The position numbers were made by a program, and so were the translations under genes. From GCA-003244245 sp049673305 (lineage in GTDB: Bacteria; Actinomycetota; Actinomycetes; Mycobacteriales; Pseudonocardiaceae), in assembly GCA_049673305.1 (NCBI GenBank), contig JBATXM010000089.1:1-49602 (forward strand): DNA of 49,602 nt, given 5' to 3'. The notes under the pieces were generated by a model. The model was not told the origin of the DNA. It saw only the letters and a list, made by a program, of their open reading frames with translations, and ran no database searches. Position 1 is the stretch's first letter. Each line of letters opens with the position of its first letter. Shown here in pieces: positions 19,920-28,923 of this stretch.

Positions 19920-19920
19920 A

Positions 19921-21207
19921 TCAGTCCTCCTGCCTCGTCGCCGGGTCAGCATTGCCCGCCACGGCAGCGCCCACCGCAGCACGCCGAGCCGGCGTTGGTG
20001 GCACTACCAGGTCCAGCGGGGGCAACGGGTAATCCGAGCCGGCGGTGGGTATCTCATCGTGGGTGGACTGGTCTTGATCCTCACGCTGGGGCAGCAGGAA
20101 AGCGACGACCAGCAGCATGACCAGCACGATGCCACCCACCACCAGGACCTCGCTGGGCGTGACGGCGGCACTGCGCAATGCCCGGGCGCTGGAGACCAGC
20201 ACGATCCAGACCAGGCTGCCGGGCACCAGCACCTTCCAGCCCAGTGCCATGAACTGGTCGTAACGCATCCGGGGAAGGCTGGCGCGCAGCCAGACAAACA
20301 CGAACAGGAAGACCAGCGTCTTGCCGATGAACCACAGCGGGCCCCACCAGCCGAGGTCCAGTGGCCCACCAGCCAGCGGCCAGGGGGCGTGCCAGCCGCC
20401 GAGGAACAGCGTGGTCGCCATCGCCGAGACGGTGATCATGTTGACGTACTCGGCGAGCAAGAACAGCGCGAACTTCAGTGATGAGTACTCGGTGTGAAAA
20501 CCACCGACCAGCTCCGATTCCGCCTCGGGCAGGTCGAAGGGCGCGCGGTTGGTCTCCCCCACCATCGACACGCAGAACACCGCGAAGCTGGGGAACAGCA
20601 GGAACACGAACCACCACTGCCGCGACTGGGCCGCCACGATGTCAGCGGTGGACAACGAGCCGGAGTACAGAATCACCGCGACGATCGACATCCCGAGGGC
20701 AATCTCGTAGGAGATCACCTGGGCGGCCGAGCGAAGCGAGCCCAGCAGCGGGTACGGCGAGCCGGAGGACCAACCGGACAGCACGATCCCGTAGACCCCC
20801 AGCGACGAGCAGGCCAGCACCACGAGCAGCCCGACCGGCAGGTCAGCGACCTGGAGCACGGTCTGGTGACCGAAGATCGACACCTGGCCGCCGATCGGGA
20901 TCACGGTGAACGCCGTGAACGCCGTGACCGTCGAGATCACCGGGGCCAGCACGTACACCCAGCGGTCGGCCAGCACCGGCCGGATGTCTTCCTTGAAGGC
21001 CAGCTTGAGCCCGTCGGCCAGGGACTGCAGCAGCCCGAAGGGCCCGACCCGGTTGGGGCCCGGCCGCTGCTGCATGCGCCCGACCACCCGGCGCTCCAGC
21101 CAGACCATGAACAGCGTCATGACCATGAGGAACACGAAGATCACGACAACCTTGAGCACGGTGAGCCACAGCGGGTCCCCGGCGAGCAGTGCGTCGGTCA
21201 GTGTCAT
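19921..21207 (-). CDS. nuoH: NADH-quinone oxidoreductase subunit H
   Basis: A 428-residue membrane subunit at the interface with the hydrophilic arm, forming much of the quinone channel. The diagnostic loop WLERRVVGRMQQRPGPNRVG lies near residue 36. Later conserved loops include GETNRAPFDLPEAESELVGG. Eight or more hydrophobic helices are visible. The C-terminal 65 residues are a hydrophilic tail rich in Pro, Ala and Asp, longer than in Escherichia coli and common in actinobacteria. ATG 21207 overlaps the nuoG stop. Confidence 0.95.
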   Translation of the reverse strand: MTLTDALLAGDPLWLTVLKVVVIFVFLMVMTLFMVWLERRVVGRMQQRPGPNRVGPFGLLQSLADGLKLAFKEDIRPVLADRWVYVLAPVISTVTAFTAFTVIPIGGQVSIFGHQTVLQVADLPVGLLVVLACSSLGVYGIVLSGWSSGSPYPLLGSLRSAAQVISYEIALGMSIVAVILYSGSLSTADIVAAQSRQWWFVFLLFPSFAVFCVSMVGETNRAPFDLPEAESELVGGFHTEYSSLKFALFLLAEYVNMITVSAMATTLFLGGWHAPWPLAGGPLDLGWWGPLWFIGKTLVFLFVFVWLRASLPRMRYDQFMALGWKVLVPGSLVWIVLVSSARALRSAAVTPSEVLVVGGIVLVMLLVVAFLLPQREDQDQSTHDEIPTAGSDYPLPPLDLVVPPTPARRAAVGAAVAGNADPATRQED

Positions 21208-23678
21208 GACGTGCCTCCAGCCGCGCTGCGCACGGTAACGACAGCGCCATGCCCGGCGCCGAGACTGCTCCGGACGGTCGCGGGTCCGGAGTTACCCGGA
21301 ACCCACACCACCCCCGGGGGCAGGTCAGCGGCCTCGGCGGGCAGCGTCACCGAACCCCGCTGGGTGGACACCGTAACCAGGCCACCGATGCGCACTCCGA
21401 GATCATCGGCGGTCGCGGGGGACAGTAGCGCGACGGCGGCCCGGGCGGTACCGGCCAGGTGCGGCTCGCCGTCCTGCATCGACCCGTTGTCCAGCAGCCG
21501 GCGCCAGGTGGCCAGCAAAGCCTTCCCCGCGCCGAGCGCCGGAACTGGCACCGCAGGCACCTGCGGGGACTCCGGACGAGAGCCCCGGTAGGTGCCGAGC
21601 GCGGCGAGGCCGGCCCAGGCCGCAGCGGGGGTCTGGGTGAACAGATCGACGTCCATCTCGATCGCGAGACTGTCCAGCACGCGGCAGTCCGGCAGGGTCG
21701 CGCCCACCCCCGTGGCGATGATCGTGGTGCTGAGCTCCCGGCGGCGGCCTTCCCAGTCAAGGTAGCTACCGGCCTTCTCCAGCGCGGACGCGATCGGCAG
21801 CACGACGTCGGCCGCCCTGGTCACCGCCGAGGGCCGCATCTCCAGGCTCACCACAAACCTGGCCCGGCCCAGCGCTTGCTCGGCCAGCTGAGGGTCCGGC
21901 AGATCGGCGGGGTCCACACCACCGATGACCAGCCCACCCAGCTGCCCAGCCGCCGCGGCGGCGACGATCCCAGCGGTGTCCCGACCGGGCTGGGCTGGCA
22001 GCGTCACACCCCAGGCAGCCTCGACCTCGGCGCGGGCCGTCGGGTCGGTGACCGGGCGGCCACCGGGGAGCAGCGTGGGCGCCGCCCCGGCTTCCAGGGC
22101 ACCCCGTTCACCGGCCCGCCGCGGGATCCAGGCCATCCGGGCGCCGGTACTCGCGACCAGCCGAGCCACGGCGCAGTACATCCCGGGTACCTCGGCGGCG
22201 CGCTCGCCGACCAGCAGCACCGCTCCCGGCGCGCGCAACGCATCACGCACGGAGGCGTCCAGGCCGTCCAAGGCGTCGGGCTCACCACCGGGCCGCACTC
22301 GCACCAGCGTGCCGAAGGTGCGGCGCACCGCGGGGGTGGTGAACTGGCCGAGGTGCCATACCGGCATGCGACGGTCGCGGGCGGCGCGGCGCAGCCGCAG
22401 GTACACGATCGGCGACTCTTCCTCGGGCTCGAAAGCCACGCAGAACACGGCGGGGGCGGCACTGAGGTCGTCGTAGGTCACGCCACCGGTGTCCGGGGTG
22501 ACGCCGAGGACGTGCGCGGCGAGAAAGTCCAGCTCCTCAGCCGAGTGCGGCCGGGCACGGAAGTCAATGTCATTGGTGGCCAGCGCGACCCGGGCGAACT
22601 TCGCGTAGGCGTAGGCGTCTTCCACGGTCAGCCGGCCGCCGGTGAGCACCCCAACGCCCCCAACACCCCCAACGCCAGAGTCCCTGGTCGCGAGCAGCCC
22701 CTGGGCCGCCGCCTGCAGCGCCTCGGTCCACGACGCCGGCTTCAGCTCACCGGAGGGTTCCCGGACCAGGGGCCGGGTGATCCGGTCCTCGGCGCTGGCG
22801 TAGGCGAAGGCGAAGCGGCCCTTGTCACAGTTCCACTCCTCGTTGACGTGCGGGTCATCGGCGGCCAAGCGGCGCAGCACGATGCCGCGCCGCCAGTCGG
22901 TGCGCAGCGCGCAGCCACTGGCGCAGTGCTCACACACCCCTCGGGTGGAGACGAGGTCGAAGGGCCGGGACCGGAACCGGTAGGCGGCGCTGGTCAGCGC
23001 ACCGACCGGACAGATCTGGATGGTGTTGCCGGAGAAATAGGACTGGAAAGGCTTCTCGGCCGCCACCCCGACCTGCTGGTTGGCGCCGCGCTCCAGCATC
23101 TCAATGAACGCATCCCCGGCAATCTGCCCGGAGAAACGGGTGCAGCGAGCGCAGAGCACGCAGCGCTCCCGGTCCAGCAGCACCTGACTCGAGATCGCGA
23201 TCGGCTTGGCGAAGGTACGTTTGGTCTCGAGGAACCGGGAATCCCCCCGGCCACTGGACATCGCTTGGTTCTGCAGCGGGCACTCACCGCCCTTGTCGCA
23301 GATCGGGCAGTCCAGCGGGTGGTTGATCAGCAGCAACTCCATCACACCCTGCTGCGCCTTGTCCGCCATTGCGGAGGTGTGCTGGGTCTTGACGACCATG
23401 CCATCAGCGACTGTAAGGCTGCAGCTGGTTTGCGGCTTGGGCATCGGACGCCCGCCCAGCGCCACCTCGACCAGGCACTGCCGGCAGGCGGCGACCGGGT
23501 CGAGCAGCGGATGATCGCAAAACCGCGGCACGATGATGCCCAGCCGCTCACAGGTCCGGATCACCAGCTCGCCCTTGGGCGCGTCGACCTCGCGGCCGTC
23601 GATGGTCAGGCGGACGTGCCCCTCCGGGACGGCCTTCGGGGCCGGGCCACTGCCGGTCTGCTGCGCTGCGAGCGTCAT
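21204..23678 (-). CDS. nuoG: NADH-quinone oxidoreductase subunit G
   Basis: An 824-residue large iron-sulfur subunit. The N-terminus carries the 2Fe-2S ferredoxin fold (RFCDHPLLDPVAACRQCLVE), a His/Cys-ligated cluster region (HPLDCPICDKGGECPLQN), and a 4Fe-4S region (RCVLCARCTRF, then TIQICPVGALTS). A molybdopterin-oxidoreductase-like domain follows with its own Cys motif (CEHCASGCALRTD). It relays electrons from NuoF to NuoI. A Gly/Val-rich tract (VGGVGGVGVLTGG) encoded by a short C-rich repeat interrupts the middle. Start ATG 23678 overlaps the nuoF stop by ATGA. No lesions over 2.4 kb. Confidence 0.95.
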   Translation of the reverse strand: MTLAAQQTGSGPAPKAVPEGHVRLTIDGREVDAPKGELVIRTCERLGIIVPRFCDHPLLDPVAACRQCLVEVALGGRPMPKPQTSCSLTVADGMVVKTQHTSAMADKAQQGVMELLLINHPLDCPICDKGGECPLQNQAMSSGRGDSRFLETKRTFAKPIAISSQVLLDRERCVLCARCTRFSGQIAGDAFIEMLERGANQQVGVAAEKPFQSYFSGNTIQICPVGALTSAAYRFRSRPFDLVSTRGVCEHCASGCALRTDWRRGIVLRRLAADDPHVNEEWNCDKGRFAFAYASAEDRITRPLVREPSGELKPASWTEALQAAAQGLLATRDSGVGGVGGVGVLTGGRLTVEDAYAYAKFARVALATNDIDFRARPHSAEELDFLAAHVLGVTPDTGGVTYDDLSAAPAVFCVAFEPEEESPIVYLRLRRAARDRRMPVWHLGQFTTPAVRRTFGTLVRVRPGGEPDALDGLDASVRDALRAPGAVLLVGERAAEVPGMYCAVARLVASTGARMAWIPRRAGERGALEAGAAPTLLPGGRPVTDPTARAEVEAAWGVTLPAQPGRDTAGIVAAAAAGQLGGLVIGGVDPADLPDPQLAEQALGRARFVVSLEMRPSAVTRAADVVLPIASALEKAGSYLDWEGRRRELSTTIIATGVGATLPDCRVLDSLAIEMDVDLFTQTPAAAWAGLAALGTYRGSRPESPQVPAVPVPALGAGKALLATWRRLLDNGSMQDGEPHLAGTARAAVALLSPATADDLGVRIGGLVTVSTQRGSVTLPAEAADLPPGVVWVPGNSGPATVRSSLGAGHGAVVTVRSAAGGTS

Positions 23679-25006
23679 CGACGCGCCCCTGCGAGCTTGA
23701 GCTGGTGGGCGGGCTTACCGGAGCCGGGTTGCTCGGCGCACAGGTCCAGGAACTCCTGCCGGAAATACTTGATGCCACTCGTGATCGGGCTGGCGGCGCC
23801 GTCCCCGAAGGCGCAGAACGACCGGCCGAGGATGTTGTCACAGACATCCAGCATGGTGTCCACATCCGACGGGGTGCCCTCGCGGCGGAGCATTCGCTCC
23901 AGGATCTGGAGCAGCCAGTAGGTCCCCTCGCGACACGGGGTGCACTTGCCGCAGGACTCGTGCTTGTAGAACTCAGTCCACTTCATCACCGCCCACGGCA
24001 CGCTCACCGTGTCGTTGAAGACCATGATCGCGGTGGTGCCCAGCATGGTGCCGGCCGCCGCAGCACCCTCGAAGTCCAGCGGGACATCCAGGTGATTGGC
24101 GGTGAGCAGCGGGGTGGACGATCCACCCGGCGTCCAGAACTTCAGCGGGCCGCCCTTCATCCCCCCGGCCATGTCCAGCAACTCACGCAGCGTGGTACCC
24201 ATCGGGGCCTCGTACTGCCCCGGTTGGTGCACGTGCCCGGAGACCGAATAGATCTTGGGTCCAGGGGATTTCTCGGTGCCCATCGTGCGAAACCAGTCCG
24301 ACCCGCCGTTGACGATGTAGGGCACGCTACAGATGGTCTCGACGTTGTTCACCACAGTGGGTGCGGCGTACAACCCGGAGGTGGCCGGGAACGGTGGCTT
24401 GAGCCGGGGCTCCGCCCGAAGGCCCTCCAGCGAGTTCAGCAGCGCGGTCTCCTCACCGGCCTCGTAGGCTCCGGCACCCGCATGTACCACGATGTCCAGG
24501 TCGAACCCGGAGCCGAGGATATTCCTGCCGAGATAGCCGGCGGCATAAGCCTCATCGACCGCGCTGCGTACCCGGCGGATGCAGTGCAGCATCTCGCCAC
24601 GGACGTAGATGAAGCACTGGTGGGCCCGGATCGCGTAGCTGGTCACGATGCAGCCTTCGATCAGCGAGTGCGGGTCGGCCATCATCAGCGGCACGTCCTT
24701 GCAGGTGCCCGGCTCGCCCTCATCCGCGTTGATCACCAGGTAATTGGGCTTGGCCGCCGGGCCGGTGGGTTGCTCGCCCGGTTTGACTTGCGGGATGAAA
24801 CTCCACTTCATCCCGGTGGGGAAGCCGGCCCCGCCGCGACCCCGCAGGCCCGCGTCCTTGATCAGCTGAATCACCTGATCGGGGTGCGCGGCCAGCGCGG
24901 TGCGCAGCGCGGTGTAGCCCGCAAGCTGAGTGTAGGTGTCGAGGGTCCAGGACTTCGGCGACAGCCACCGCCGGGTCAACACCGGGGTCAGCGTCCGCTC
25001 GGTCAC
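23675..25006 (-). CDS. nuoF: NADH-quinone oxidoreductase subunit F
   Basis: A 443-residue NADH-dehydrogenase subunit. The FMN/NADH site shows GLRGRGGAGFPTGMKWSF and NADEGEPGTCKD. The 4Fe-4S (N3) motif is ESCGKCTPCREG with a later Cys in GRSFCAFGDGA. It takes hydride from NADH and passes electrons to NuoG. GTG 25006 is chosen because AGGAGG lies directly upstream. It is separated from nuoE by 36 bp and overlaps nuoG. Confidence 0.95.
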   Translation of the reverse strand: MTERTLTPVLTRRWLSPKSWTLDTYTQLAGYTALRTALAAHPDQVIQLIKDAGLRGRGGAGFPTGMKWSFIPQVKPGEQPTGPAAKPNYLVINADEGEPGTCKDVPLMMADPHSLIEGCIVTSYAIRAHQCFIYVRGEMLHCIRRVRSAVDEAYAAGYLGRNILGSGFDLDIVVHAGAGAYEAGEETALLNSLEGLRAEPRLKPPFPATSGLYAAPTVVNNVETICSVPYIVNGGSDWFRTMGTEKSPGPKIYSVSGHVHQPGQYEAPMGTTLRELLDMAGGMKGGPLKFWTPGGSSTPLLTANHLDVPLDFEGAAAAGTMLGTTAIMVFNDTVSVPWAVMKWTEFYKHESCGKCTPCREGTYWLLQILERMLRREGTPSDVDTMLDVCDNILGRSFCAFGDGAASPITSGIKYFRQEFLDLCAEQPGSGKPAHQLKLAGARR

Positions 25007-25042
25007 GGCTCCTCCTGCTGTGCTGATCTGAAGCTGAATGGG

Positions 25043-25771
25043 TCACTTCTTGTCAGGAACGGTCGGTAGCGGCGGGGGTTTGTCCGGCATCGCCGGCGCC
25101 TGCCATCCCTTGTCACGGGCAAGGATATTGCCGGCCAACGTCTCCATGGCTGCCGACGGCGCGTCCACCGCATCCCGCAGCTGCTCGGGCTCGCCGAAGA
25201 AGCCGGCAAGCTGCAGCTCGGCGCTCCGCCAGTCGGTCAACGGCGCACCGCGGGTCGGCGCTGGGCGTTCCCCACGCTGTAGCGCATCCACCAACGCCAC
25301 GGCTGTCTCCGGGGTCTGGTTGTCGTAGAACTCGTAGTTCACCTGCAGCACCGGGGCCAGATCGCAGGCGGCCAGGCATTCGGCGTGCTCCAGGGTGATC
25401 GAGCCCTGGGACCCCGGTTGACCTGCGGTCTCCTCGTGGCTGACGCCGAGCCGTGTGCACAGCCGGGCGTAGATCTCATCGCCGCCCAGCGCTGCACACA
25501 GCGTGTTGGTGCACACGCTGACCAGGTGCTCGCCCCCGGGCTTGCGCTTGTACATCGTGTAGAAGGTGGCCACCGTGCTCACTTCGGCGGTGGTGATGTC
25601 CAGCAGCTGCGCGCAGAACGCGATACCGTCCAGGCTGACGTACCCCTGCACGTTCTGCACCAGGTGCAGCAGGGGCAGCAGCGCCGATCGAGGCCGCGGG
25701 TACCGCGCGATGATCTCGTATGCCCGCCGCCTGGTCAACTCGTCAAAAACGCTGTCTAAAGAGGTGCTCAT
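25043..25771 (-). CDS. nuoE: NADH-quinone oxidoreductase subunit E
   Basis: A 242-residue thioredoxin-fold 2Fe-2S subunit. The cluster ligands are in SVCTNTLCAALGG and ECLAACDLAPVLQVN (C-x4-C and C-x3-C). The N-terminus (YEIIARYPRPRSALLPLLH, VQNVQGYVS) is typical. The C-terminal 70 residues are a Pro/Lys-rich extension (PDKPPPLPTVPDKK at the end) beyond the compact family length, as in other actinobacteria. It partners NuoF in NADH oxidation. ATG 25771 overlaps nuoD. Confidence 0.94.
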   Translation of the reverse strand: MSTSLDSVFDELTRRRAYEIIARYPRPRSALLPLLHLVQNVQGYVSLDGIAFCAQLLDITTAEVSTVATFYTMYKRKPGGEHLVSVCTNTLCAALGGDEIYARLCTRLGVSHEETAGQPGSQGSITLEHAECLAACDLAPVLQVNYEFYDNQTPETAVALVDALQRGERPAPTRGAPLTDWRSAELQLAGFFGEPEQLRDAVDAPSAAMETLAGNILARDKGWQAPAMPDKPPPLPTVPDKK

Positions 25772-27096
25772 CGGTCCACGCCTCCCATCACCGGATCGAT
25801 CGACGCCACCGCAGCGATGACGTCGGCCAGCAGGCCGCCCTCACTCATCGCCGGCATGGACTGCAGGTTGACGAAGCTGGGGTCCCGGATGTGCACCCGC
25901 ATCGGCCGGGTCCCCCCATCGGAGACCAGGTGGTAGCCGAGCTCGCCGCGCGGTGACTCCACCGCCGAGTACACCTGACCCGGTGGCACCGCGAAACCCT
26001 CGGTGACCAGCTTGAAGTGGTGAATCAACGCCTCCATGGACTGCCCCATGATCTTGCGGACATGTGCGAGTGAGTTGCCCATCCCGTCGGAGCCGATGGA
26101 CAGCTTGGCCGGCCACGCGATCTTGGGGTCCGCCACCATCACCGGGCCGGGCTCGAGCTTGTCCAGGCACTGGGCCACGATCTTCAGGGACTGGTGGATC
26201 TCCTCGACACGGAGCAGGTAGCGGGCGTAGCAGTCCGCGTCGGTGGAGGTGGGGACCTCGAACTCGTACTCCTCGTAGCCGCAGTACGGCTCCACCTTGC
26301 GCAGGTCCCACTCCAGGCCGGCGCAGCGCAGGATCGGGCCGGTGACGCCCAGCTGCAGGCACCCGTCCAGCGGCAGGTAGCCCACCTTCTGCAGCCGCTG
26401 CTTCCAGATCGGCTGGCCGGTGAGCAGCTTGTCATAGTCGCCTAGCCGGGAGTCCATCACCTTCAGGAAGTCTCGAATCTTGGTGTCGTAGCCCTCCGGC
26501 AGATCCTGCGCAAGGCCACCAGGTCGGATGAACGCATGGTTCATCCGCAGGCCGGTGAGGAACTCCAGCAGGTGCAGGACCTCCTCCCGCTCGCGGAACC
26601 CGGCGGTCATCCCGGTCAGCGCACCGAGCTCCATCCCGCCGGTGGCGATGGCCACCAGGTGCGAGCCGACCCGGTTGAGCTCCATGAGCAGCACCCGGAT
26701 CACCTGGGCGCGCCGCGGCGCGGTGATCCCCAGCAGCTTCTCGGTGGCCAGGCAATAGGCGGCCTCGTTGAACAGCGGCGCCAGGTAATCCGCCCGGGTG
26801 ACGAAGGTGACGCCCTGGGTCCACGTCCGGTACTCGCAGTTCTTCTCGATACCGGTGTGCAGGTAGCCGATCACCGAGCGGGCCTGGGTGACGATTTCCC
26901 CTTCCAGCTCCAGGACCAGCCGCAGCACGCCGTGCGTGGAGGGGTGCTGCGGGCCCATGTTGACGATGATGCGTTCGTCGTGGCGCCAGTCCTCGAGCAG
27001 GCTGTCCCAGTCACCACCGGTGACGGTGTACACCCGACCCTCGGTGGTCTCCCGGGTCGTGGCGGCGTAGGGGTCCGGTTCTGTCTCCGTGCTCAC
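25768..27096 (-). CDS. nuoD: NADH-quinone oxidoreductase subunit D
   Basis: A 442-residue 49-kDa-type subunit lining the quinone-reduction site. Hallmarks are NMGPQHPSTHGVLRLVLELE, HTGIEKNCEYRTW, and the C-terminal REVIAL-like region ending PVMGGVDR (Asp-Arg terminus conserved in the family). GTG 27096 overlaps the end of nuoC. It appears intact and colinear with Escherichia coli NuoCD but as a separate gene. Confidence 0.95.
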   Translation of the reverse strand: MSTETEPDPYAATTRETTEGRVYTVTGGDWDSLLEDWRHDERIIVNMGPQHPSTHGVLRLVLELEGEIVTQARSVIGYLHTGIEKNCEYRTWTQGVTFVTRADYLAPLFNEAAYCLATEKLLGITAPRRAQVIRVLLMELNRVGSHLVAIATGGMELGALTGMTAGFREREEVLHLLEFLTGLRMNHAFIRPGGLAQDLPEGYDTKIRDFLKVMDSRLGDYDKLLTGQPIWKQRLQKVGYLPLDGCLQLGVTGPILRCAGLEWDLRKVEPYCGYEEYEFEVPTSTDADCYARYLLRVEEIHQSLKIVAQCLDKLEPGPVMVADPKIAWPAKLSIGSDGMGNSLAHVRKIMGQSMEALIHHFKLVTEGFAVPPGQVYSAVESPRGELGYHLVSDGGTRPMRVHIRDPSFVNLQSMPAMSEGGLLADVIAAVASIDPVMGGVDR

Positions 27097-27887
27097 GAGT
27101 ACGCCCTCCGCTGGTCGGGCGGGGGGATTTCGGCGCCCTTGTATTCCACCGGGATCCCCCCGAGCGGGTAGTCCTTGCGCTGCGGGTGGCCGTCCCAGTC
27201 GTCAGGCATCAGGATGCGGGTCAGCGCCGGATGGCCGTCGAAGACGATGCCGAACATGTCCCAGGCCTCCCGTTCTTGCCAGTCGGCAGTCGGGTAGACC
27301 GCAACAACGCTGGGCAGGTGGGCGTCATCGACGTCGAGGGCGACCTCGAGCCGGATCCGGCGCCGGTACGTCATTGAGGTGAGGTGGTAGACGGCGTGCA
27401 GCCGTTGCGCCACCCCAGTGCCCCCGACCCCAGTGCCCCCGAGCCCACTGCCATAGTCCACGCCGGATAGCGAGCTGCAGAGCTCGAAGCGCAGCGCCGG
27501 ATCGTCTCGCAGGGTGCGACACAGCGCCACCAGGTGCTCCCGGAGCACGTAGTAGGTGATCTCCCCGCGATCGACGGTGACCTGCTGGATGGCTGCGGCG
27601 GGCACCCCGCACTCGGCCATCGCGGCCAGCAGCTCGTTGGTGAGCTCGTCGAACCACCCGCCGTAGGGCCGCTGCGCCGGGGCCGGCAAGTAAGCCGGCA
27701 GCGCTAGCCCGCCGTACCCGGAGGTGTCACCGGAGCCGTGAACGCCGAACATTCCCTGGCGGGCCCGGCCGGCGACCACCCCACCGCGAGCCTCATGCTC
27801 CTCCTGTTCGGCGGGACCGAACTGGGCTGAGGTGTACGGCCCGGGCGCAAGATCCTTGCCGGTGTCCTGGTTTGCCACGTCGCTCAC
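27093..27887 (-). CDS. nuoC: NADH-quinone oxidoreductase subunit C
   Basis: A 264-residue 30-kDa-type subunit. The signature is WQEREAWDMFGIVFDGHP followed by LMPDDWDGHPQRKDYPLGG. GTG 27887 overlaps the nuoB stop (GTGA), which decides the start. The N-terminal 80 residues are a low-complexity actinobacterial extension. A Gly-rich insertion (GSGLGGTGVGGTGVAQ, about 27410-27450) is encoded by a short imperfect tandem repeat and interrupts an otherwise conserved region. The subunit stabilises the junction of NuoB and NuoD. Confidence 0.93.
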   Translation of the reverse strand: MSDVANQDTGKDLAPGPYTSAQFGPAEQEEHEARGGVVAGRARQGMFGVHGSGDTSGYGGLALPAYLPAPAQRPYGGWFDELTNELLAAMAECGVPAAAIQQVTVDRGEITYYVLREHLVALCRTLRDDPALRFELCSSLSGVDYGSGLGGTGVGGTGVAQRLHAVYHLTSMTYRRRIRLEVALDVDDAHLPSVVAVYPTADWQEREAWDMFGIVFDGHPALTRILMPDDWDGHPQRKDYPLGGIPVEYKGAEIPPPDQRRAYS

Positions 27888-28474
27888 TGCTCCCGCGCTT
27901 TCTGCGCTGCGGAATCTTTGGCGGAGCGCTTGGGCGCATAGCGGACCGAAGAGGGCACCATCTCGGTGTGCTCGCCCCGCTGCGCCTTCAGCGCGGCCCG
28001 CTTGGGCCCCAGCGGCTCGTCCATGATCTTGGCGTGCAGTTTGAGGATCGCGTCGATGAGCATCTCCGGACGTGGCGGGCAGCCCGGCAGGTAGATGTCC
28101 ACCGGGACGATGTGGTCCACGCCTTGGACGATCGCGTAGTTGTTGAACATCCCTCCGCTGGAGGCACAAACGCCCATCGCGAGCACCCAGCGCGGCTCGG
28201 GCATCTGGTCGTAGATCTGCCGCAGCACCGGAGCCATCTTGTTGCTCACCCGGCCCGCCACGATCATCAGATCAGCCTGGCGGGGCGAGGCCCGAAACAC
28301 CTCCATACCGAATCGGGCCAGATCGTAACGGGGCGCACCGGTGGTCATCATCTCGATCGCGCAGCAGGCCAGGCCGAACGTGGCCGGCCACAGCGAGGAC
28401 TTGCGCGTCCAGTTGACCAGCTTCTCGACACTGGTCAGCAGGATCCCGCTGGGGAGCTTCTCTTCCAGACCCAT
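27884..28474 (-). CDS. nuoB: NADH-quinone oxidoreductase subunit B
   Basis: A 196-residue PSST-type subunit holding the N2 4Fe-4S cluster, the last carrier before quinone. Its ligands are in GLACCAIEMM (tandem Cys), GVCASSGGMFNNYA, and LPGCPPRPEML. The C-terminal 40 residues are a basic tail. ATG 28474 begins 1 bp after the nuoA stop and directly before the conserved GLEEKLPSGILL. It appears intact. Confidence 0.95.
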   Translation of the reverse strand: MGLEEKLPSGILLTSVEKLVNWTRKSSLWPATFGLACCAIEMMTTGAPRYDLARFGMEVFRASPRQADLMIVAGRVSNKMAPVLRQIYDQMPEPRWVLAMGVCASSGGMFNNYAIVQGVDHIVPVDIYLPGCPPRPEMLIDAILKLHAKIMDEPLGPKRAALKAQRGEHTEMVPSSVRYAPKRSAKDSAAQKAREQ

Positions 28475-28475
28475 G

Positions 28476-28841
28476 TCAGTTCCAGTCCAACCCGCCGCGG
28501 CGCCACACGTAGGCATAGGCGAAGCCGAGCGTCACGATGAACAGGACGATCTCCACCAGGCCCAGGAGGCCCAGCGAGTCCGCTGCCACCGCGAACGGGT
28601 ACAAGAACACCATCTCGATGTCGAACAGGATGAACAGCATCGCGGTGAGGTAGTACGCCACCGGCATCCGCCCGGCGCCCGCTACCGGTTGTGGGGATGG
28701 CTCGATCCCGCACTCGTAGGCATCAAGCTTGGCCCTGTTGTACCGGCGCGGCCCGATGTACGGTGCGGCGGTGACGGAGAAGACCGCAAAACCGCCCGCC
28801 AGCAGCATCATCAGGACCAAGGGAACGTAGGGCTGCAGCAC
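28476..28841 (-). CDS. nuoA: NADH-quinone oxidoreductase subunit A
   Basis: A 121-residue membrane subunit with three helices. The conserved loop YECGIEPSP and the acidic helix AMLFILFDIEMVFLYP are diagnostic. GTG 28841 is preferred because AAGGAAGAG lies about 7 bases upstream and the resulting length matches the family. An in-frame codon at 28880 would add 13 residues with a weaker leader. It is the first nuo gene; the reductase gene upstream ends 82 bp before it and may be co-transcribed. Confidence 0.93.
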   Translation of the reverse strand: MLQPYVPLVLMMLLAGGFAVFSVTAAPYIGPRRYNRAKLDAYECGIEPSPQPVAGAGRMPVAYYLTAMLFILFDIEMVFLYPFAVAADSLGLLGLVEIVLFIVTLGFAYAYVWRRGGLDWN

Positions 28842-28923
28842 TCGCGTCTCTTCCTTCAGCGTCTCGTGAACATGCCACACCTACCCTACGTGCCGGACGG
28901 CCACGCGCTGCCTTGAGGCTCAC

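Noticed and set aside
21459..23921. A long open frame on the plus strand across nuoG and nuoF
   Set aside because: It is antisense to well-recognised complex I genes; its translation shows no family and arises from high-GC codon bias.
27400..27455. CRISPR-like repeats in nuoC
   Set aside because: The units are about 13 bp, in coding frame, with no spacers and no cas genes.
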